Shown here: positions 24,033 through 36,049 of the stretch, piece by piece
Position numbering within the stretch: the stretch's first letter is position 1
How the letters are laid out: each line of letters starts with the position of its first letter
Program-made: the position numbers and the translations under genes
Assembly: GCF_017654505.1 (NCBI RefSeq)
Contig: NC_054537.1
Coordinates: 78,654,118 to 78,718,117 of the forward strand
DNA length: 64,000 nucleotides
Source of the DNA: Polyodon spathula
Lineage: Eukaryota; Chordata; Actinopteri; Acipenseriformes; Polyodontidae
Reading direction: 5' to 3'
The notes under the pieces: model-generated
Seen by the model: the letters and a program-made list of their open reading frames with translations, nothing else
Databases searched by the model: none
Told to the model about the DNA's origin: nothing

Positions 24033-24420
24033 ATTATTTTAATAACACCTTTGCTGTTTACTATATATATATAATTTCCAAATAAATAAATACGTGTTCC
24101 CTCACAGCAACAGCAGCAAGAGAGTCACTCAGGGATCGCATATACAGTTATTGAATAATGCTATGTTAAGCTAGTGCATTAGATTCCGCTTTGTAGTTTT
24201 CCATCTCTCCCATTTTGTGCTTAAAAAGCTGAGAGTATGAGCTGATCAGATGGATGCAAGGCACATGTTTTATAAGCTGCTTGGCCAGTATGACAATAAC
24301 AGCCAAAAAATAAATTTAAAAATCAATGCCAAAGTTAGTGCTGAAGGCTCATGTATTTAACTGTCCTTATTTGCTTTAAATATTCATTTTAAGGTGTACA
24401 TGTGACAAAATAATCATGTA

Positions 24421-24723
24421 CAGCTATGGCCAAAAGTTTTTCATCACCCAATAGAATTGACTAATTTTGCTACTTAATGTTACGTTAACATGTTGAATTG
24501 CATGACGCTTTGTAGTTTTCCACATACTTGACGAAAAACTGTCAAACTAAAAATGTGACATTTCGAACATGAAATACTATACTACTATTATGCCATATTT
24601 TGTAGTTTCTTTGATTATATTATGTTTAAAAAAAGCACAAAAAAACTAAATTATGTTTATATGTTTTTTTTTTATGTCTCAATCCAAAAATTCTAGGTGA
24701 CACAAAACTTTTGGCCACAGCTG
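24421..24723. mobile_element. mariner/Tc1 MITE, 303 bp
   Basis: TA flanks both ends (24419-24420 and 24724-24725). The left terminus CAGCTATGGCCAAAAGTTTT is matched, reversed, by CAGCTGTGGCCAAAAGTTTT on the right. No coding capacity. The terminus CAGCTNTGGCCAAAAGTTTT is of mariner/Tc1 type. Confidence 0.88.
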
Positions 24724-24734
24724 TACTTACAAGT

Positions 24735-24774
24735 ATTGACTCTAGTGGGCATTATTGACTCTAGTGGGCATTAT
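24735..24774. repeat. Two-copy 19-bp tandem duplication
   Basis: ATTGACTCTAGTGGGCATT is repeated exactly at 24735 and 24754. Confidence 0.92.
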
Positions 24775-25586
24775 CTCCCCTTTCTCCAAACACCTGCTAC
24801 ACAATCTGTTTCTGTTTCCCTGGAGCAATTTAGATAAACAATGTATAGCACAAAAAACCCCAGAAAAACCCCAAAATCAGAACTCTGAGCAAAGGCTTAG
24901 TTTACAAGTCAAATACATTGCAACTCTTAGCTCATTGTTCATTTTATAATAGTTCCTCACCTATAATACATCTTAGCGGTTAGTGGAAGTCAATTGGGAG
25001 CTTGTTTTAGATTCCTGGCTGGTGTTACCTCTGACTAGATTCATGTCTCAATTGAGTACCCTGAGGATAGTAGGTTGGCTGATAGGAGGATAAATCTTGT
25101 TTGGTTAAAATATTTGCCACAGAGTCCATGGTTAGCCATTTGGATCTACAGTTGCGTGAATAGCTGGTCACATGATGAACCAGGGACAATGATTGTTTAT
25201 ATCAATGCATAAGCCTTTGTTTTTCCATTCCCTTTCCTTGTGCCTTACTTTCATGTTAATGAGAGTTTGGCCAAAGCAAATGGGGAATATGCCTTGTATT
25301 CAGGCCTTTTACATGTTCCCTTAAGTAAATCGCCCTTCATTGAAGTTAAATATCCTAATTTAAAGGACATATAATATAAAAAGTAAGTTAATTTGTGAGT
25401 AAAAGAAAAATAAGAAACTCCTGTAATTTATTTTTTTTTACCTTACTAAATTAAATATGTTTAGTTTTGAGTTCAGTTTCAAGATTTTACCTTAGGGCTT
25501 CAACATTTGTCATGCATTAACTTAATTTCTACTCAAACACAGGAGTCAGCATTTTACAAGACACCCACAGAACCCCTTGACAGAGT
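24775..25586. other. Intronic DNA, no gene seen
   Basis: No exon, domain or bounded repeat recognised. Confidence 0.6.
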
Positions 25587-26145
25587 ACACCGTGTAACAA
25601 ATTTTTTATTTATTTTTTGTTCCTGGGTAGTAAGTGTTATTTCCTAATTGCTTATGCCTCAAAAGTATAGAAAATAGCTATTATGCTCCACAAACTTTGC
25701 TTTTGTGACCAGGACAGTGATATTTCAAAATATCACTATTTCCAATGGGAAAACGAGCAAATGTGTGTCTTTTCGTTAACACAAAGTCAGAAAAAAACAA
25801 CATATGAATCCAAATTAACATGTATTTATACTAAAGTAATACAATATAATCGTAAATCTCTTAAAAACTACTCACTTCTAAATCTTTTGTAGTCATTTTT
25901 GTATTACTTTAGTATAAATACATGTTAATTTGGATTCATGTGTTGTTTTTTTCTGACTTTATGTTAACGAAAAGACACACATTTGCTCGTTTCCCCATTG
26001 GAAATAGTGATATTTTGAAATATCACTGTCCTGATCACAAAAGCAAAGTTTGTGGGGAATAATAGCCATGTTCTATACTTTTGAGGCATAAGCAATTAGG
26101 AAATAACACTTACTACCCAGGAACAAAAATTGTGTTACATAGTGT
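25587..26145. mobile_element. Foldback MITE with about 250-bp inverted arms
   Basis: Arms 25587-25845 and 25899-26145 are close inverted copies with a loop of about 55 bp, so almost the whole element is a hairpin. The termini read ACACCGTGTAACAAATTT and, reversed, ACACTATGTAACACAATT. The outer 138 bp of the arms also occurs as a single terminus at 36640-36777, where it precedes a gene-like exon, so this element looks like a deletion derivative of that family. I found no clear target duplication. Confidence 0.82.
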
Positions 26146-26235
26146 TATTTATTTTCTACTGTCAGTGGCAACAAAATGTCTCTTAGAAATAGCGCACAGT
26201 TAAGTTTCAAAGCCTTTGCAAAGGACAACCAAGTA

Positions 26236-26310
26236 CAGTAGTCTCTGCATACCGGAACACCTCCTAAGAGAACACTTTGCCTAAGAGAACACCCAAAACT
26301 TGATCCCAAA
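26236..26310. repeat. Tigger-like terminus, single end
   Basis: CAGTAGTCTCTGCATACCGG followed by CCTAAGAGAACA motifs matches the right terminus of the 11.6-12.4 kb MITE. The partner end is not found. Confidence 0.5.
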
Positions 26311-26879
26311 TTTGACAGGTTTGTTTGACATTTGTATTGTGTCCAGCGACACAGTATAATGTAATGTTTAATGTTTATCTTGAAGCAAGCAATGCTGTTT
26401 TCAGTGAAGTCGTTCCAAATTCCTGATGCCAAGGCAAATATATCTGTGGTTGCTCTCAAATCAAAACGCAATAATTTCAAGATTTTTTTAAAAACCCTTA
26501 TAATAGTAATATTATAAGACAGTGGACTATTTATGCTCACGTAGACAGCCAAACAACAGTTCTCCAAGGAATTGATATGATTACAACTGAGATTTGGATA
26601 ACATATCTAGACTTAAATATTCTATTTAAATGCATACTGCTGTAAACTCAGTGGAGGTAGAGATTCCAAACTGGCTTGTATACATATAAAAACAGCATAT
26701 TGTAGGTTTTATTATCAATAAAAACATGTGTTATAATAAGCCGTCAAAATTACAGCTTTTGGCGATTCTAGATAGAAGTGCTTCTAACTTTTTTTATTTT
26801 TGCGATTCTGACTTTCAAATGCTGTCAGGGTATTTAATGTATGTATTTAGGAAAAGTCAAGAACAGACAACCATGGAAC

Positions 26880-26955
26880 TTTAACATACACCGAGTAATT
26901 TACATTCTAAAAGTGAAAAAACGTCAAAATGACTGGATTGGTGGTTCTACTGTTA
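26880..26955. repeat. piggyBac-like terminus, single end
   Basis: Read leftward from TTAA at 26952-26955, CAGTAGAACCACCAATCCAG followed by GTCATTTTGAC resembles the ends of the 5.67-6.62 kb piggyBac-like element. The opposite end is not identified. Confidence 0.35.
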
Positions 26956-27054
26956 ACTAAACGCCATGTTTCTCTTTCATTACCCTTACCTCATTTACAA
27001 TTACTAACACCATTTATTTGTCCACATGCAATTTCAAGGTTGCTCCACAACATA

Positions 27055-27285
27055 CACGATTTACACCTAACCCCTAAACTTAATCCCTAAATCTAACCTC
27101 TACCTCCACCCCTAAACCTAACTCCTCCCCTATCCCTGAACCTGATCCTATCCCTAAATTTAACCTTTACCCCCAATCCTAACCCTAAACCTAACCTTCA
27201 CCTCCAAACCTAACCCTGAACCTAACTTCCACCCCTACCCTTAAACCTAGTCTCAACCCCTACCCTTAAACCTAACTGTCACTAT
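27055..27285. repeat. Degenerate CCTAAA/AACCCTA array
   Basis: About 230 bp of irregular CCTAACC, CCCTAAA and CTAACCC units almost without G on the + strand. It resembles a decayed telomere-like or CCTAA-type minisatellite. Confidence 0.7.
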
Positions 27286-27487
27286 CAAACCAACTCTGTT
27301 ACTATTATTTCAACATTGTTTGTTTTGCACCCTCTAGTTGCTACTGCATCTGACGCTCACCGCCCTGAACTGAAAGGTAATACGCAGTAATGACTTCGCA
27401 ATATTTCATAAGTAATTTCATAAATAAATAAAATTGCCCGTTAAAGCTGAACAGCAAAAAATTTGGCAACATTTTCTATTTTTTAGT

Positions 27488-27647
27488 AAGAACATAAGAA
27501 CATAAGAAAGTTTACAAACGAAAGGAGGCCATTCGGCCCATCTTGCTCGTTTGGTTGTTAGTAGCTTATTGATCCCAAAATCTCATCAAGCAGCTTCTTG
27601 AAGGATCCCAGGGTGTCAGCTTCAACAACATTACTGGGGAGTTGATG
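27488..27647 (-). mobile_element. CR1-type LINE, short 3' fragment
   Basis: About 160 bp nearly identical to the 3' end of the 7511-8016 copy, including the 8-bp TTCTTATG-type tail. It is strongly 5'-truncated, as expected for CR1 retrotransposition. Confidence 0.82.
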
Positions 27648-27694
27648 AGTATGTGTAAGTGTACTATAATCCAAAGGTAAACAATGCTTTAAAA

Positions 27695-28253
27695 CCCTTA
27701 GCGGTCAGTTTATTCAGTGCTTGTCAGGCACGTCAGGTCCAATTTATTTGCACACGCTGTTTATTTTACACACATTGTTTAAAATGTTTTTTTCAGAGTA
27801 AAACAGGTTACAGCCCCACCCCTTGTTTTCTGTATTTTTCACATCCCTCTTTATAGTCATGTATACTGATAAATCCTCTCCTGATCACTCGTTTTATCAC
27901 CAAGCTCCTCAATAATGTGATCCAAGTAATTATTTTATTACTATAACATCTCAAAAAGCTCTGCAGATGTCTGTAATATTTTTTATGAGCTGGATACGGA
28001 GTAGCTATCTCATTTGTTTGAGTCCCTGTTATCTCTGTGGTGCAGGGGCTATGTGTATTGCTCATATACACCCCCCTTTTTTCCGGCTTCTCTCGGCTCC
28101 TATCGGTCTCACTCGGCCATAAAAAGGTTTTCTCTGCTTTTCCCGGAGAAACAAAACAACTAGAGACTTGTGCTTGACGTCTTTTTGATGTCACTCGGAT
28201 TGGAAAGGGAAAATTGTAATGTCGGACCTGGTCCGACATAGGACCTCAAAGGG
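27695..28253. mobile_element. piggyBac MITE
   Basis: The right end reads, reversed, CCCTTTGAGGTCC and is followed by TTAA (28254-28257). The left end starts CCCTTAGCGGTC two bases after a TTAA (27689-27692). CCCTT termini with TTAA targets are the piggyBac signature. A 143-codon minus-strand open frame spans most of it but has no recognised domain and is probably chance. Confidence 0.7.
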
Positions 28254-28257
28254 TTAA

Positions 28258-28989
28258 TATATTATGGTAGTGGCTGATCAAGTTCTTGATGGTTTAATGC
28301 AGTAGCCGAGCACAGTGGAACCCCTCATAACAGCACTACCCTTTTGCCTCTGGGTAAATGAGTTTTGGCAATGGACACCTTTTCTGACATTTGTAAAAGG
28401 AGTATAGAGATTGAGTTTCACATTTGTCTTGTAGTGACTGGTCCCTCCAGTGTTGTCTTGGGGAATGAATGAAGGTATTAACTGCATTTAGGGACCACAG
28501 AAAGTAAAAAAAAACTAAAACAATGGCTGAAGATACCATTATAAAATGTAGACTAAATTTGGAACAACTTAAATAAAATAAATATATCTATAAGCACTAA
28601 CAATTAACATCTGAGCTAAATATATTCATATGAAATATAACTGTTACTCACTGTCACTTAACAACAGAGTGTTTGTAACATCTAATAGTGTATAGTAAAA
28701 CATGTCTTACCTACCATTGCTTGGGATCAGAAAACTGTGTTGAATTATACAGTGTGCTGGTTTACATGTTCTGTAAAATCTAATACTGTACCCCAAAACA
28801 AAAGTATACATGAAAAAACATATGAACACTTTGTAAAGTATGTAAAGTAAGAGGACTGTACAGGTATGCGCTGTAATACAGGGATTGTATTCTTTTTATT
28901 GTTACTTTCTGTTATGTTAACAAGGATTTTACTACAGATGTACCAAATCCACGGGACATTTACGTGTTTACACATGAGAATAAAAATAG
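28258..28989. other. Intronic DNA, no gene seen
   Basis: No exon or bounded repeat recognised. Confidence 0.6.
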
Positions 28990-29205
28990 AAAAATCTTGA
29001 AAAATGACTTGATGCCAGACTGCACGGTTAGACGTACACTGGCTTTAGGCAGACAAGATTTATAAGTCATGCCGGATTCTATAATAGACAGATGCTGATT
29101 GTATCATAGCTTCAGTTTCAATAGAGATTTGGTCAGGACCCAAAAATTATTCCGATACAGAATGCTGGTATGTAGGGGGGCAGGATTAGACAGGTTTTAT
29201 GGTGC
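28990..29205. repeat. Diverged interspersed repeat, copy 2
   Basis: Second member of the family seen at 19370-19545, in the same orientation and with the motifs in the same order. Confidence 0.5.
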
Positions 29206-29605
29206 ATTTGATTTTTGTCTTTTTAAATAATTAAAATGCAATAAAATATTACAAAATACTACAAAGATATTACAAAGTACTTTTTAAATCTTGTTTGCCA
29301 TTTACATTGGTCTGTAGTCTGTAGTAGTTGTGTTTGATCTGCTTTGGTGTTTTATAATACCTATATATTACATTTATATTTATATGTTATTACTGTTTTT
29401 TAAACGTGAGTCTTCAAGCATACTGTAAAAGATCAACTTCAAAGCTCTTTTAAAAAAAGACCTGTATTACCAAATGCATGTTCTACAATGCTCAAATAAG
29501 TGTGTTTTTATACCTTGTTAAAATGACACACCCCTTAATATCAAGCAATTTGGTGGCATTGCAAATTTATTTAATACTAACATTTATCTTGCCTTAGTTA
29601 GATGT

Positions 29606-30258
29606 ACAAAATTTCCTTCGAATTTAAGACGCACTTTTTAAACCAATCTTTTCTTCAAAAAAAATAGCCTTTATCTTAAATTAGAGAACGGTATAGTGAT
29701 GTGAGTATAAAAAATTGCCAACAAAAGATGTGACTACCTGAGTACACAAGCAGCAACGTGACTGACTGGCAGTTGAAAGGTTCTCTAGTAGTTATCCTGC
29801 AGAGCGGACGCTCTCCTCCTTGATGTAAATAAAGCAAGCTTTCGCTTACCGTCTCCCTGTGTAGTCATGGCCATTGTGCAGTAGCCTTAAACTGGCGCTG
29901 CTTCGTTAAGGCTTCCTGTGCATGCCCCCCAGCCAATTAGGACAGGACAAGCCTTCCTGCTTACAACAAGAGCAGTGTTTTATTATTAGGCTGAGATCTA
30001 ATCAAACCCTGTATTTTCCTACTTGCCAAGCAATACCACAGTTCACAAAAAGGGAGCAAAACAGGTGCGAGTAATCACGACTGGAAATGAGAAGCAGCGC
30101 ATAACTGTAATGCTCTGTGTGACAGTAGACGGCCACAAACTCCCTCAATACATCGTTTTCTTATATGTGTAGATGCATCTTTGTAAATGCATCTTTTTAT
30201 TTTTTCCTAAAGTTGACGGTGGGAAATTCAAGGCCATCTTAAATTTAAAGGAATATAA
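29606..30258. mobile_element. Tigger/pogo-like MITE, about 650 bp
   Basis: Left end TTCCTTCGAATTTAAGACGC and right end, reversed, TTCCTTTAAATTTAAGATGG are imperfect inverted repeats. The interior is GC-richer than its surroundings and shows no transposase. Confidence 0.45.
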
Positions 30259-30340
30259 TAATCTACCCCCTTGTCTCTAAAAATAATAGAAATCCACCAA
30301 TTGATATTGCCTACCATTAATAAGTGTCTGTGTTAAATGT

Positions 30341-30376
<36 letters not shown>
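30341..30376. repeat. (CA)n microsatellite
   Basis: Pure CA run of about 18 units. Confidence 0.95.
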
Positions 30377-30381
<5 letters not shown>

Positions 30382-30786
30382 CTGATTTCAAACTAATGTA
30401 ATGCTTTTATATTTGTTTTGGGAATTGCAAGACTTTCTCTGTGAATTTTCATAAATACACCTACAGTTTTAATGTATTACAGGACACTTTGTAATTGTAG
30501 TTATTGATGGTACTGCAAAAGCAGTAAAATTCAATCATTTCAAGCTCTATATAAAATGACTGTGGGAACCTGTGTTCTTTTCTGTAACTGCTGTTAATGT
30601 TAAGATTTTAAGTGAAGAATATCATATGTGATTATCATTTCATTTTTGAAACAGAAGACAGATGTAATTAGTATTTTATACTCACGGCTTGGCTATAATT
30701 ATAGTGGTTACCATTTGCAATTTACTTTTACTTATTTGTGCAACCTTGTTGATACCGCTTTGATGTCTATATTATCCCTCATACAT

Positions 30787-31000
30787 GGGGTTTCCATATG
30801 GGTTAATTTACACGTGAAATGGCGATGCACGTACACGTTTGGGAGAATTTCTCATGTAAATCAGGTTTGCGGCCGAAAAAAAACGTCCAAAGCGAGGGAT
30901 AGGGTAAATCTCATTTACTTGTGTAAATGACGAAACACACAAGAAAATCCATGCCCAGTTTCACATGGAAACTTGCATTTCACGTGTAAATGTTAATGAG
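30787..31000. repeat. Imperfect inverted-repeat MITE-like segment
   Basis: GTTTCCATATG and TTTACACGTGAAATG near the left are met in inverted form by CACATGGAAAC and CATTTCACGTGTAAA near 30961-30989. The order differs between sides, so the structure is rearranged. Superfamily unknown. Confidence 0.4.
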
Positions 31001-31502
31001 CATGTTTATCCTTAACTATAGATATTGCAAGGGAGCAGGTCAGTTGTTACAGTGGATTCCAAGTTGCCAGAAAGCAGTGGCTGAAGGGCTATTTTATGGT
31101 TAGCAGTGGTGTAGTTCACCTTAATGATGCATCTGGGTTGTCATGTTGTATCTCTTTTAGGTTTACAGTTCTGTATAAAACCACTTACCATGCACTGTGT
31201 TAAGCCCTTGTTATAGTATTAAAGCAGCTGTTTGAGAATACCCTTTGCTGTAAAAACTATGCTAAAGTTAAATACGCAAAGCAAGTGAGCTGCTTAAATG
31301 TAACTGAATTAAAGGAACTGGTTCGCACATCGCTAGTCATTCTACATACTGATACCGAACCAACATGTCTGCTTTTGTATTTGCACCGTGCTCCTGGTAC
31401 ACTTGTATACAGTTCAGCCTAGCATGGTGTTCGTCTCATTCTCTGCAAGTACACAGAAAGATGCCACAACACATAAGTTTTCAAACCCACTTGAAGATAA
31501 CA

Positions 31503-31739
31503 CTGGTAGAGACTTACCCCAAAAGACTCACAGCTGTAATTGCTAACCAAGACATTTCAGTTTTTTTTTTTTTTATTAACTGTTGTTTCACAATAAAAAT
31601 TCTGTTGCCTCTTCAAAGTGTTGAGTAGGTTGTGTAAATCAGAGGAAAAAAATCCCATTTAAATGCATCAAGATTTCAAGATTTCAACACAACAAACTGT
31701 GAAAACTTCCAAGGGGGAGGAATACTTACTATAGGCACT
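31503..31739 (+). pseudogene. Tc1-like transposon, right-end fragment
   Basis: Carries the last codons of the transposase (ETYPKRLTAVIA), a deletion, then the 3' UTR and right terminus TATAGGCACTG of the same family as 15961-17466. It is truncated on the left. Confidence 0.78.
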
Positions 31740-31847
31740 GTGTGTATGTGTGTGTGTGTAAAAAGAGTACTAAAACACGTTGAACTATGTGTTATAATGT
31801 CTCATGGGGTATTACCCACTATTTAAAAATGGGGTATGTGACACGAT

Positions 31848-32216
31848 GTCAATGGGTTGGAGAGACTCAGAGACAGTAGCTGCTGGTTTAAGCGCTGGGG
31901 CACGCATTTATTAACCAAAATTAAATGAAAACACTGATCATATAGCAAAATAAAAAGGATATATATACAAAACAATACTTCTGTCCTGCTGGACATTTGC
32001 CTTGACAGACTCCTTTCCTAATACTCTCCCAAACAAAGGATTTTTTTTTTCACCCTTCTATCCCATGTGGCTGGAGCCTGATTAATCATCAATTATTCAA
32101 TTAAGGCTCCAGCCACATTCTCACATGTTTTTGGCAGGGATAGGAATTAACCCCATCCATGCCAAACACCACCACCAACACACGAACACTATGTACATGC
32201 AGGGTACTAGCACAGG
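31848..32216 (-). repeat. LTR-like repeat with conserved hairpin, copy A
   Basis: On the minus strand it contains a polyadenylation-like GGTTAATAAATGCG and ends near GTGTCACA. A 12-bp perfect hairpin lies at 32067-32116. The segment after the hairpin (CACATGTTTTTGGCAGGGA and beyond) recurs at 54620-54700. The element type is uncertain. Confidence 0.45.
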
Positions 32217-33198
32217 TTATAATGTTGCATGAGGTATTCCCCATACACAAAAAAACAAAAACATTTTGGGATCCTTAACTCAACAGGATGCATACAGGCA
32301 CATGGTATTTCAATGAGCTACACACTGTTCTAATAAGTGCCCTTTAGTTAAGGACCCCAAAATAGTTTTAAATAATGGAGAACACCCTAGGCAACATTAG
32401 AAAACTTTTTTGCTTACACAGAAGCAGTGTAATTTTTCAATTGTACCTTATTTCCTTTGCTGTCTTCCACAACAAAATCCTTATGGCCACAGGCATATTC
32501 TTCTGGGTTTTTTGTGTGTTTAGGCATTTTTTTTTGCATTTCGCCACAATTTACAATTCTGTTTTAAATGATCAAACTGGAATATAGATTTCAATCTCGC
32601 GAGCAAGAACAATCCTCAGTTTCTTGTAATCTTGTTTTAAATCTCGTAAGCGTGTTACAATCCTCCAATAGAAATGCAGGAATTTGCTGCCACTCAGTAG
32701 TTGAGTATAAGTATTCAGAATGAATCAATGCAAGAAACAAGTCAGAATGGAGGGAGATTGCCCAGCTGCACTGCACATAGTTTTTTTGCAGGTACATTTT
32801 TTATTTCTTTTTTTCACAGGGAAAGGGGTCAAGTCAAGATGAATTGAGTGACCATTTCCAGTATTTTTCTCATGTTTATTGGCTATAACCAATGTCATTT
32901 TTTGTATCTGTGTGTTTTATCGTCTTATATCAATTAAAACCGAAAATCATAAACCCTAATTATTTTCTTTATTATTGGCACAGTGTGCCAAAGAGTCCCA
33001 TTAGAATGTATAGTAACCAATTGGAATATGGTGTGGCAGTAATCACCCCATTAAATGAAACATTATAACACATGACTTTACCCTTTGTATTGCCTGTCAT
33101 TTTAACTTATTTCTATTGTTATTAATACAGTCCAACTACATAAGATAGGGTGCTGTTCTAAGATTACTCTGATATGAGTGATACATTTTAAGTAAGAA

Positions 33199-33238
<40 letters not shown>

Positions 33239-34105
33239 TTTCAGTGAGATCTGATTCTTTCATTTTGAGGTTGCAAAGCAGGCTAGCTATCAATTGAGCT
33301 ATTACAGCTGTCTAGAAACCCAGTCAGTTTTCAGTGATGCTACATATGAGACAATTCCACAAAATATAATCAAATGTATGGTCAGTTTAGTCATATTATC
33401 ATCAAAGCCTATGGCAGACCTATGCATCTGTGTTATTAATTCTCATTTAGACCAACGTATGATTGCTTTTGTTTTGTGCTATACTATACACCATTGTTAT
33501 TTGCATGATTTTTTCAATTATTGGTTATATTTTCCTTCTCAGTCCTTATCGGTGCCTGTCCTAACCAGCTAGTACACTACATAATTTTTGCTTCTATCCA
33601 AATGTATGGTTTCTTCAGGTTGTTGCTGGTTAAATTCATGCTTATTAAAGCGGTACAAATTAAAATGTATTAGTTGAAATGAAAAACAGGATAAAAAAAA
33701 CAAAACACTTTACGCACAATAGAATGATTACTACATATGCTGTATAGCTGCAAAATCCACCTTGTGGCTTTAAAACTTCCATAAAATTAGTTTGACCTTT
33801 TGTGTTCAGATTCAGTGTAATGATTAAAACTGGAAAGTTCGTAAATAGATATCGGAAGCGTCAAATAATAAAATGCTTCAGAACCAAGACTAATGGATTT
33901 ATTGGTTCGTCATTACATAGCACTCTGCACCCCTACTGAGAGAACTGAGACAAGTAATTAATAAGGGGAAATTGGCAACAAATTGGCTTGTGTTAAAAGT
34001 GCTAGATGTTGTTAATGAGAACAAGTGAAAGCAGAGAAAATATTGATGGTAATCGTTCCTCAAAGCCCTAAAGCAATGTATTTTTTTAGATTAAAATAAT
34101 ACATA
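32217..34105. other. Intronic DNA, no gene seen
   Basis: Holds a poly-A run at 33208-33235 and a short palindrome TGGCACAGTGTGCCA near 32977. Open frames lack known domains. Confidence 0.6.
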
Positions 34106-34240
34106 CAGTGCCTATAGAAAGTCTACACCCCCTTGAACTTTTTTTCACATTTTGTTGTGTCAGTGTCTCAGAGTTTCATGCATTTAAATGAAGATTTTTT
34201 TTCCACTTATCTACACACCATACTCCACACTGTTAAGGGG

Positions 34241-34291
<51 letters not shown>

Positions 34292-35603
34292 AAACTGAAA
34301 GATCATAATTGTATAAGTCTCCACCCCCCTGAGTTAATACTTGGTGGAAGCACCTTTGGCAGCAATTACAGCTGTGAGTCTGTTGGGATAGGTCTCTACC
34401 AACTTTGCACACCTAGATTTGGCAATATTTGACCATTCTTCTTTACAAAACTGTTCAAGCTCTGTCAAGTTCCTTGGGGAGCGCTGATGGACAGCAACCT
34501 TCAAGCCATGCCACAAATTTTCATTTGTATTTAGGTTGGGGCTCTGACTGGGCCGCTCAAGGATATTTACCTTTTTGTTCCTTAGCCACTCCAGTGTAGC
34601 TTTGGCTGTGTGCTTTGGGTCGTTGTCATGCTGAAAAGTGAACTTCCGTCCCAGTTTCAGCTTTCTTGTAGAGGGCAACAGGCTTTCCTCAAGGACCTCT
34701 CTGTACTTTGCTCCATTCATTTTCTCTTCTATCCTGACAAGTGCCCCAGGCCCTGCCGATGAGAAACATCCCCATAACATGATGCTGCCACCACAGTGCT
34801 TCACAGTAGGGGTGTTGTTCTTTGGGTGATGTGCTGTGTTGGGTTTGCGCCAAACATAACACTTTACATTTTGGTCAAAAAGTTCAATTTTAGTTTCATC
34901 ATACCACAGAACTTTTTGCCATATGACTACAAAATCTCCTGATTGTTTGAGTGTACTTCAAACAGGATTCAAGATGGACTTTCTTGAGTAATGGCTTCCT
35001 TCTTGCCACCCTACCATACAGGCCAGATTTGTGGAGTGCTTGGGATATGGTTGTCCCATGCACACTTTGACCAGTCTTGGCCATTCAAGCCTGTAGCTCT
35101 TGCAAAGTTGCCAATGTCCTCTTGGTAGCCTCTCTGATCAGTCTCCTTCTTGCTCGGTCATCCACTTTGGAAGGACGGCCTGATATAGGCAGGGTCTTGG
35201 TAGTGTCATACACCTTCCACTTCGTAATAATCATTTTGACCGTGCTCCAAGGTATATTCAAGGCACTACAAAGCAGAGGGAACCTACAGGAACTGCTGAA
35301 TTTATCCTGTAATGACGTGAATCACTACAATTTTATTTAACTTGGTGTGTGATTTTGAAGGCGATTGGTTACACCTGAGCTAATTTAGGATTGCTATTAC
35401 AAGGGGGGTAGACACTTATCCGACCAAGCTGTTTCAGTTTTTATTTTTAATTAAAAACTACAAAATTTTTGAATATGTTTTTCACATGGAAGTTGTGGGG
35501 TATGATGTGTAGATAAATGAAAAAAAATGCATTTTAATTCCAGCCTATAAGGTAACAAAAGGTGAAAATTTTGAAAGGTGATGTAGACTTTCTATAGGCA
35601 CTG
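34106..35603 (-). mobile_element. Tc1-like transposon, full-length but dead, minus orientation
   Basis: TA lies at both ends (34104-34105 and 35604-35605). Left CAGTGCCTATAGAAAGTCTA and right, reversed, CAGTGCCTATAGAAAGTCTA are identical over 20 bp. A (TA)n run (34250-34288) has expanded inside the left arm. Length 1498 bp. Confidence 0.9.
34334..35300 (-). pseudogene. Tc1-like transposase pseudogene, catalytic residues retained
   Basis: Minus-strand blocks from N- to C-terminus: GRPSKVDDRARRRLIREA near 35170, then MAKTGQSVHGTTISQALHKS and GLYGRVARRKPLLKK (35084-34990), WYDETKIELF near 34900, then [39 protein letters not shown] and NENLWHGLK, ending STKY at 34334. The first Asp (YDET), second Asp (HDNDP) and final Glu (NENLW) of the DD34E triad are all visible. 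A frameshift separates the block with the first Asp from the long C-terminal open frame (34334-34804), and another break lies in the N-terminal half. This is the best preserved transposase in the window, but it is still inactive as it stands. Confidence 0.88.
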
Positions 35604-35695
35604 TATCTCTGCACCATACACTGTGGACCAAAAATATGGATACTGAGACACCTGTTCCTGAATGAAAGTATTATTCTGTCTTGAAATTGTTTGAG

Positions 35696-36049
35696 GTGGA
35701 GGCTTCTGAGTGGCACATTCAGTAAGGGTGCTCTGCATGGAATGCAGGATACTCCTTGTAGCCTGGAGAGCGCAGGTTCAAATCCTGGCTATATCACTGC
35801 CAACCGTGACTGGAGGTTCCTTAGGGGCAGCACAATTGGCCAAGCACCACCCAGGCAAGGCAATCCACAGTTCAGCTCACACCAGCTGATAGGACACCTG
35901 AGGGTCAGCAGACATGTTTCAGCCTCCTTTTCCCAAGTCGCCAGGGGGTTGCAGCTGAGAACCGGGATAAAAATAATAATTGGGCATTCCAAATTGGGGA
36001 GAAAACGGGGGTAAAAAACATTGCAGATGACTAAATAAAAAAATAAAAA
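35696..36049 (+). mobile_element. tRNA-derived SINE with perfect 14-bp TSD
   Basis: TGAAATTGTTTGAG flanks the element exactly (35682-35695 and 36050-36063). The 5' head has tRNA-like boxes, with the B-box GGTTCAAATCC near 35773. The body contains GCAGCACAATTGGCCAAGC. The 3' part has CCAAATTGGGGAGAAAACGG and an A-rich AAATAAAAAAATAAAAAT tail. The perfect target duplication shows a recent insertion mobilised by LINE machinery. Confidence 0.9.

Noticed and set aside
26145..26567. 140-codon minus-strand frame
   Set aside because: It covers a Tigger-like terminus and unrelated intron, with no recognisable motif.
27808..28239. 143-codon minus-strand frame
   Set aside because: It lies inside a piggyBac MITE, spans its terminal repeat and shows no domain.
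32973..32992. TTGGCACAGTGTGCCAAA palindrome as an NFI site
   Set aside because: NFI sites have a 5-bp spacer between TTGGC and GCCAA; here the spacing differs, and there is no promoter context.
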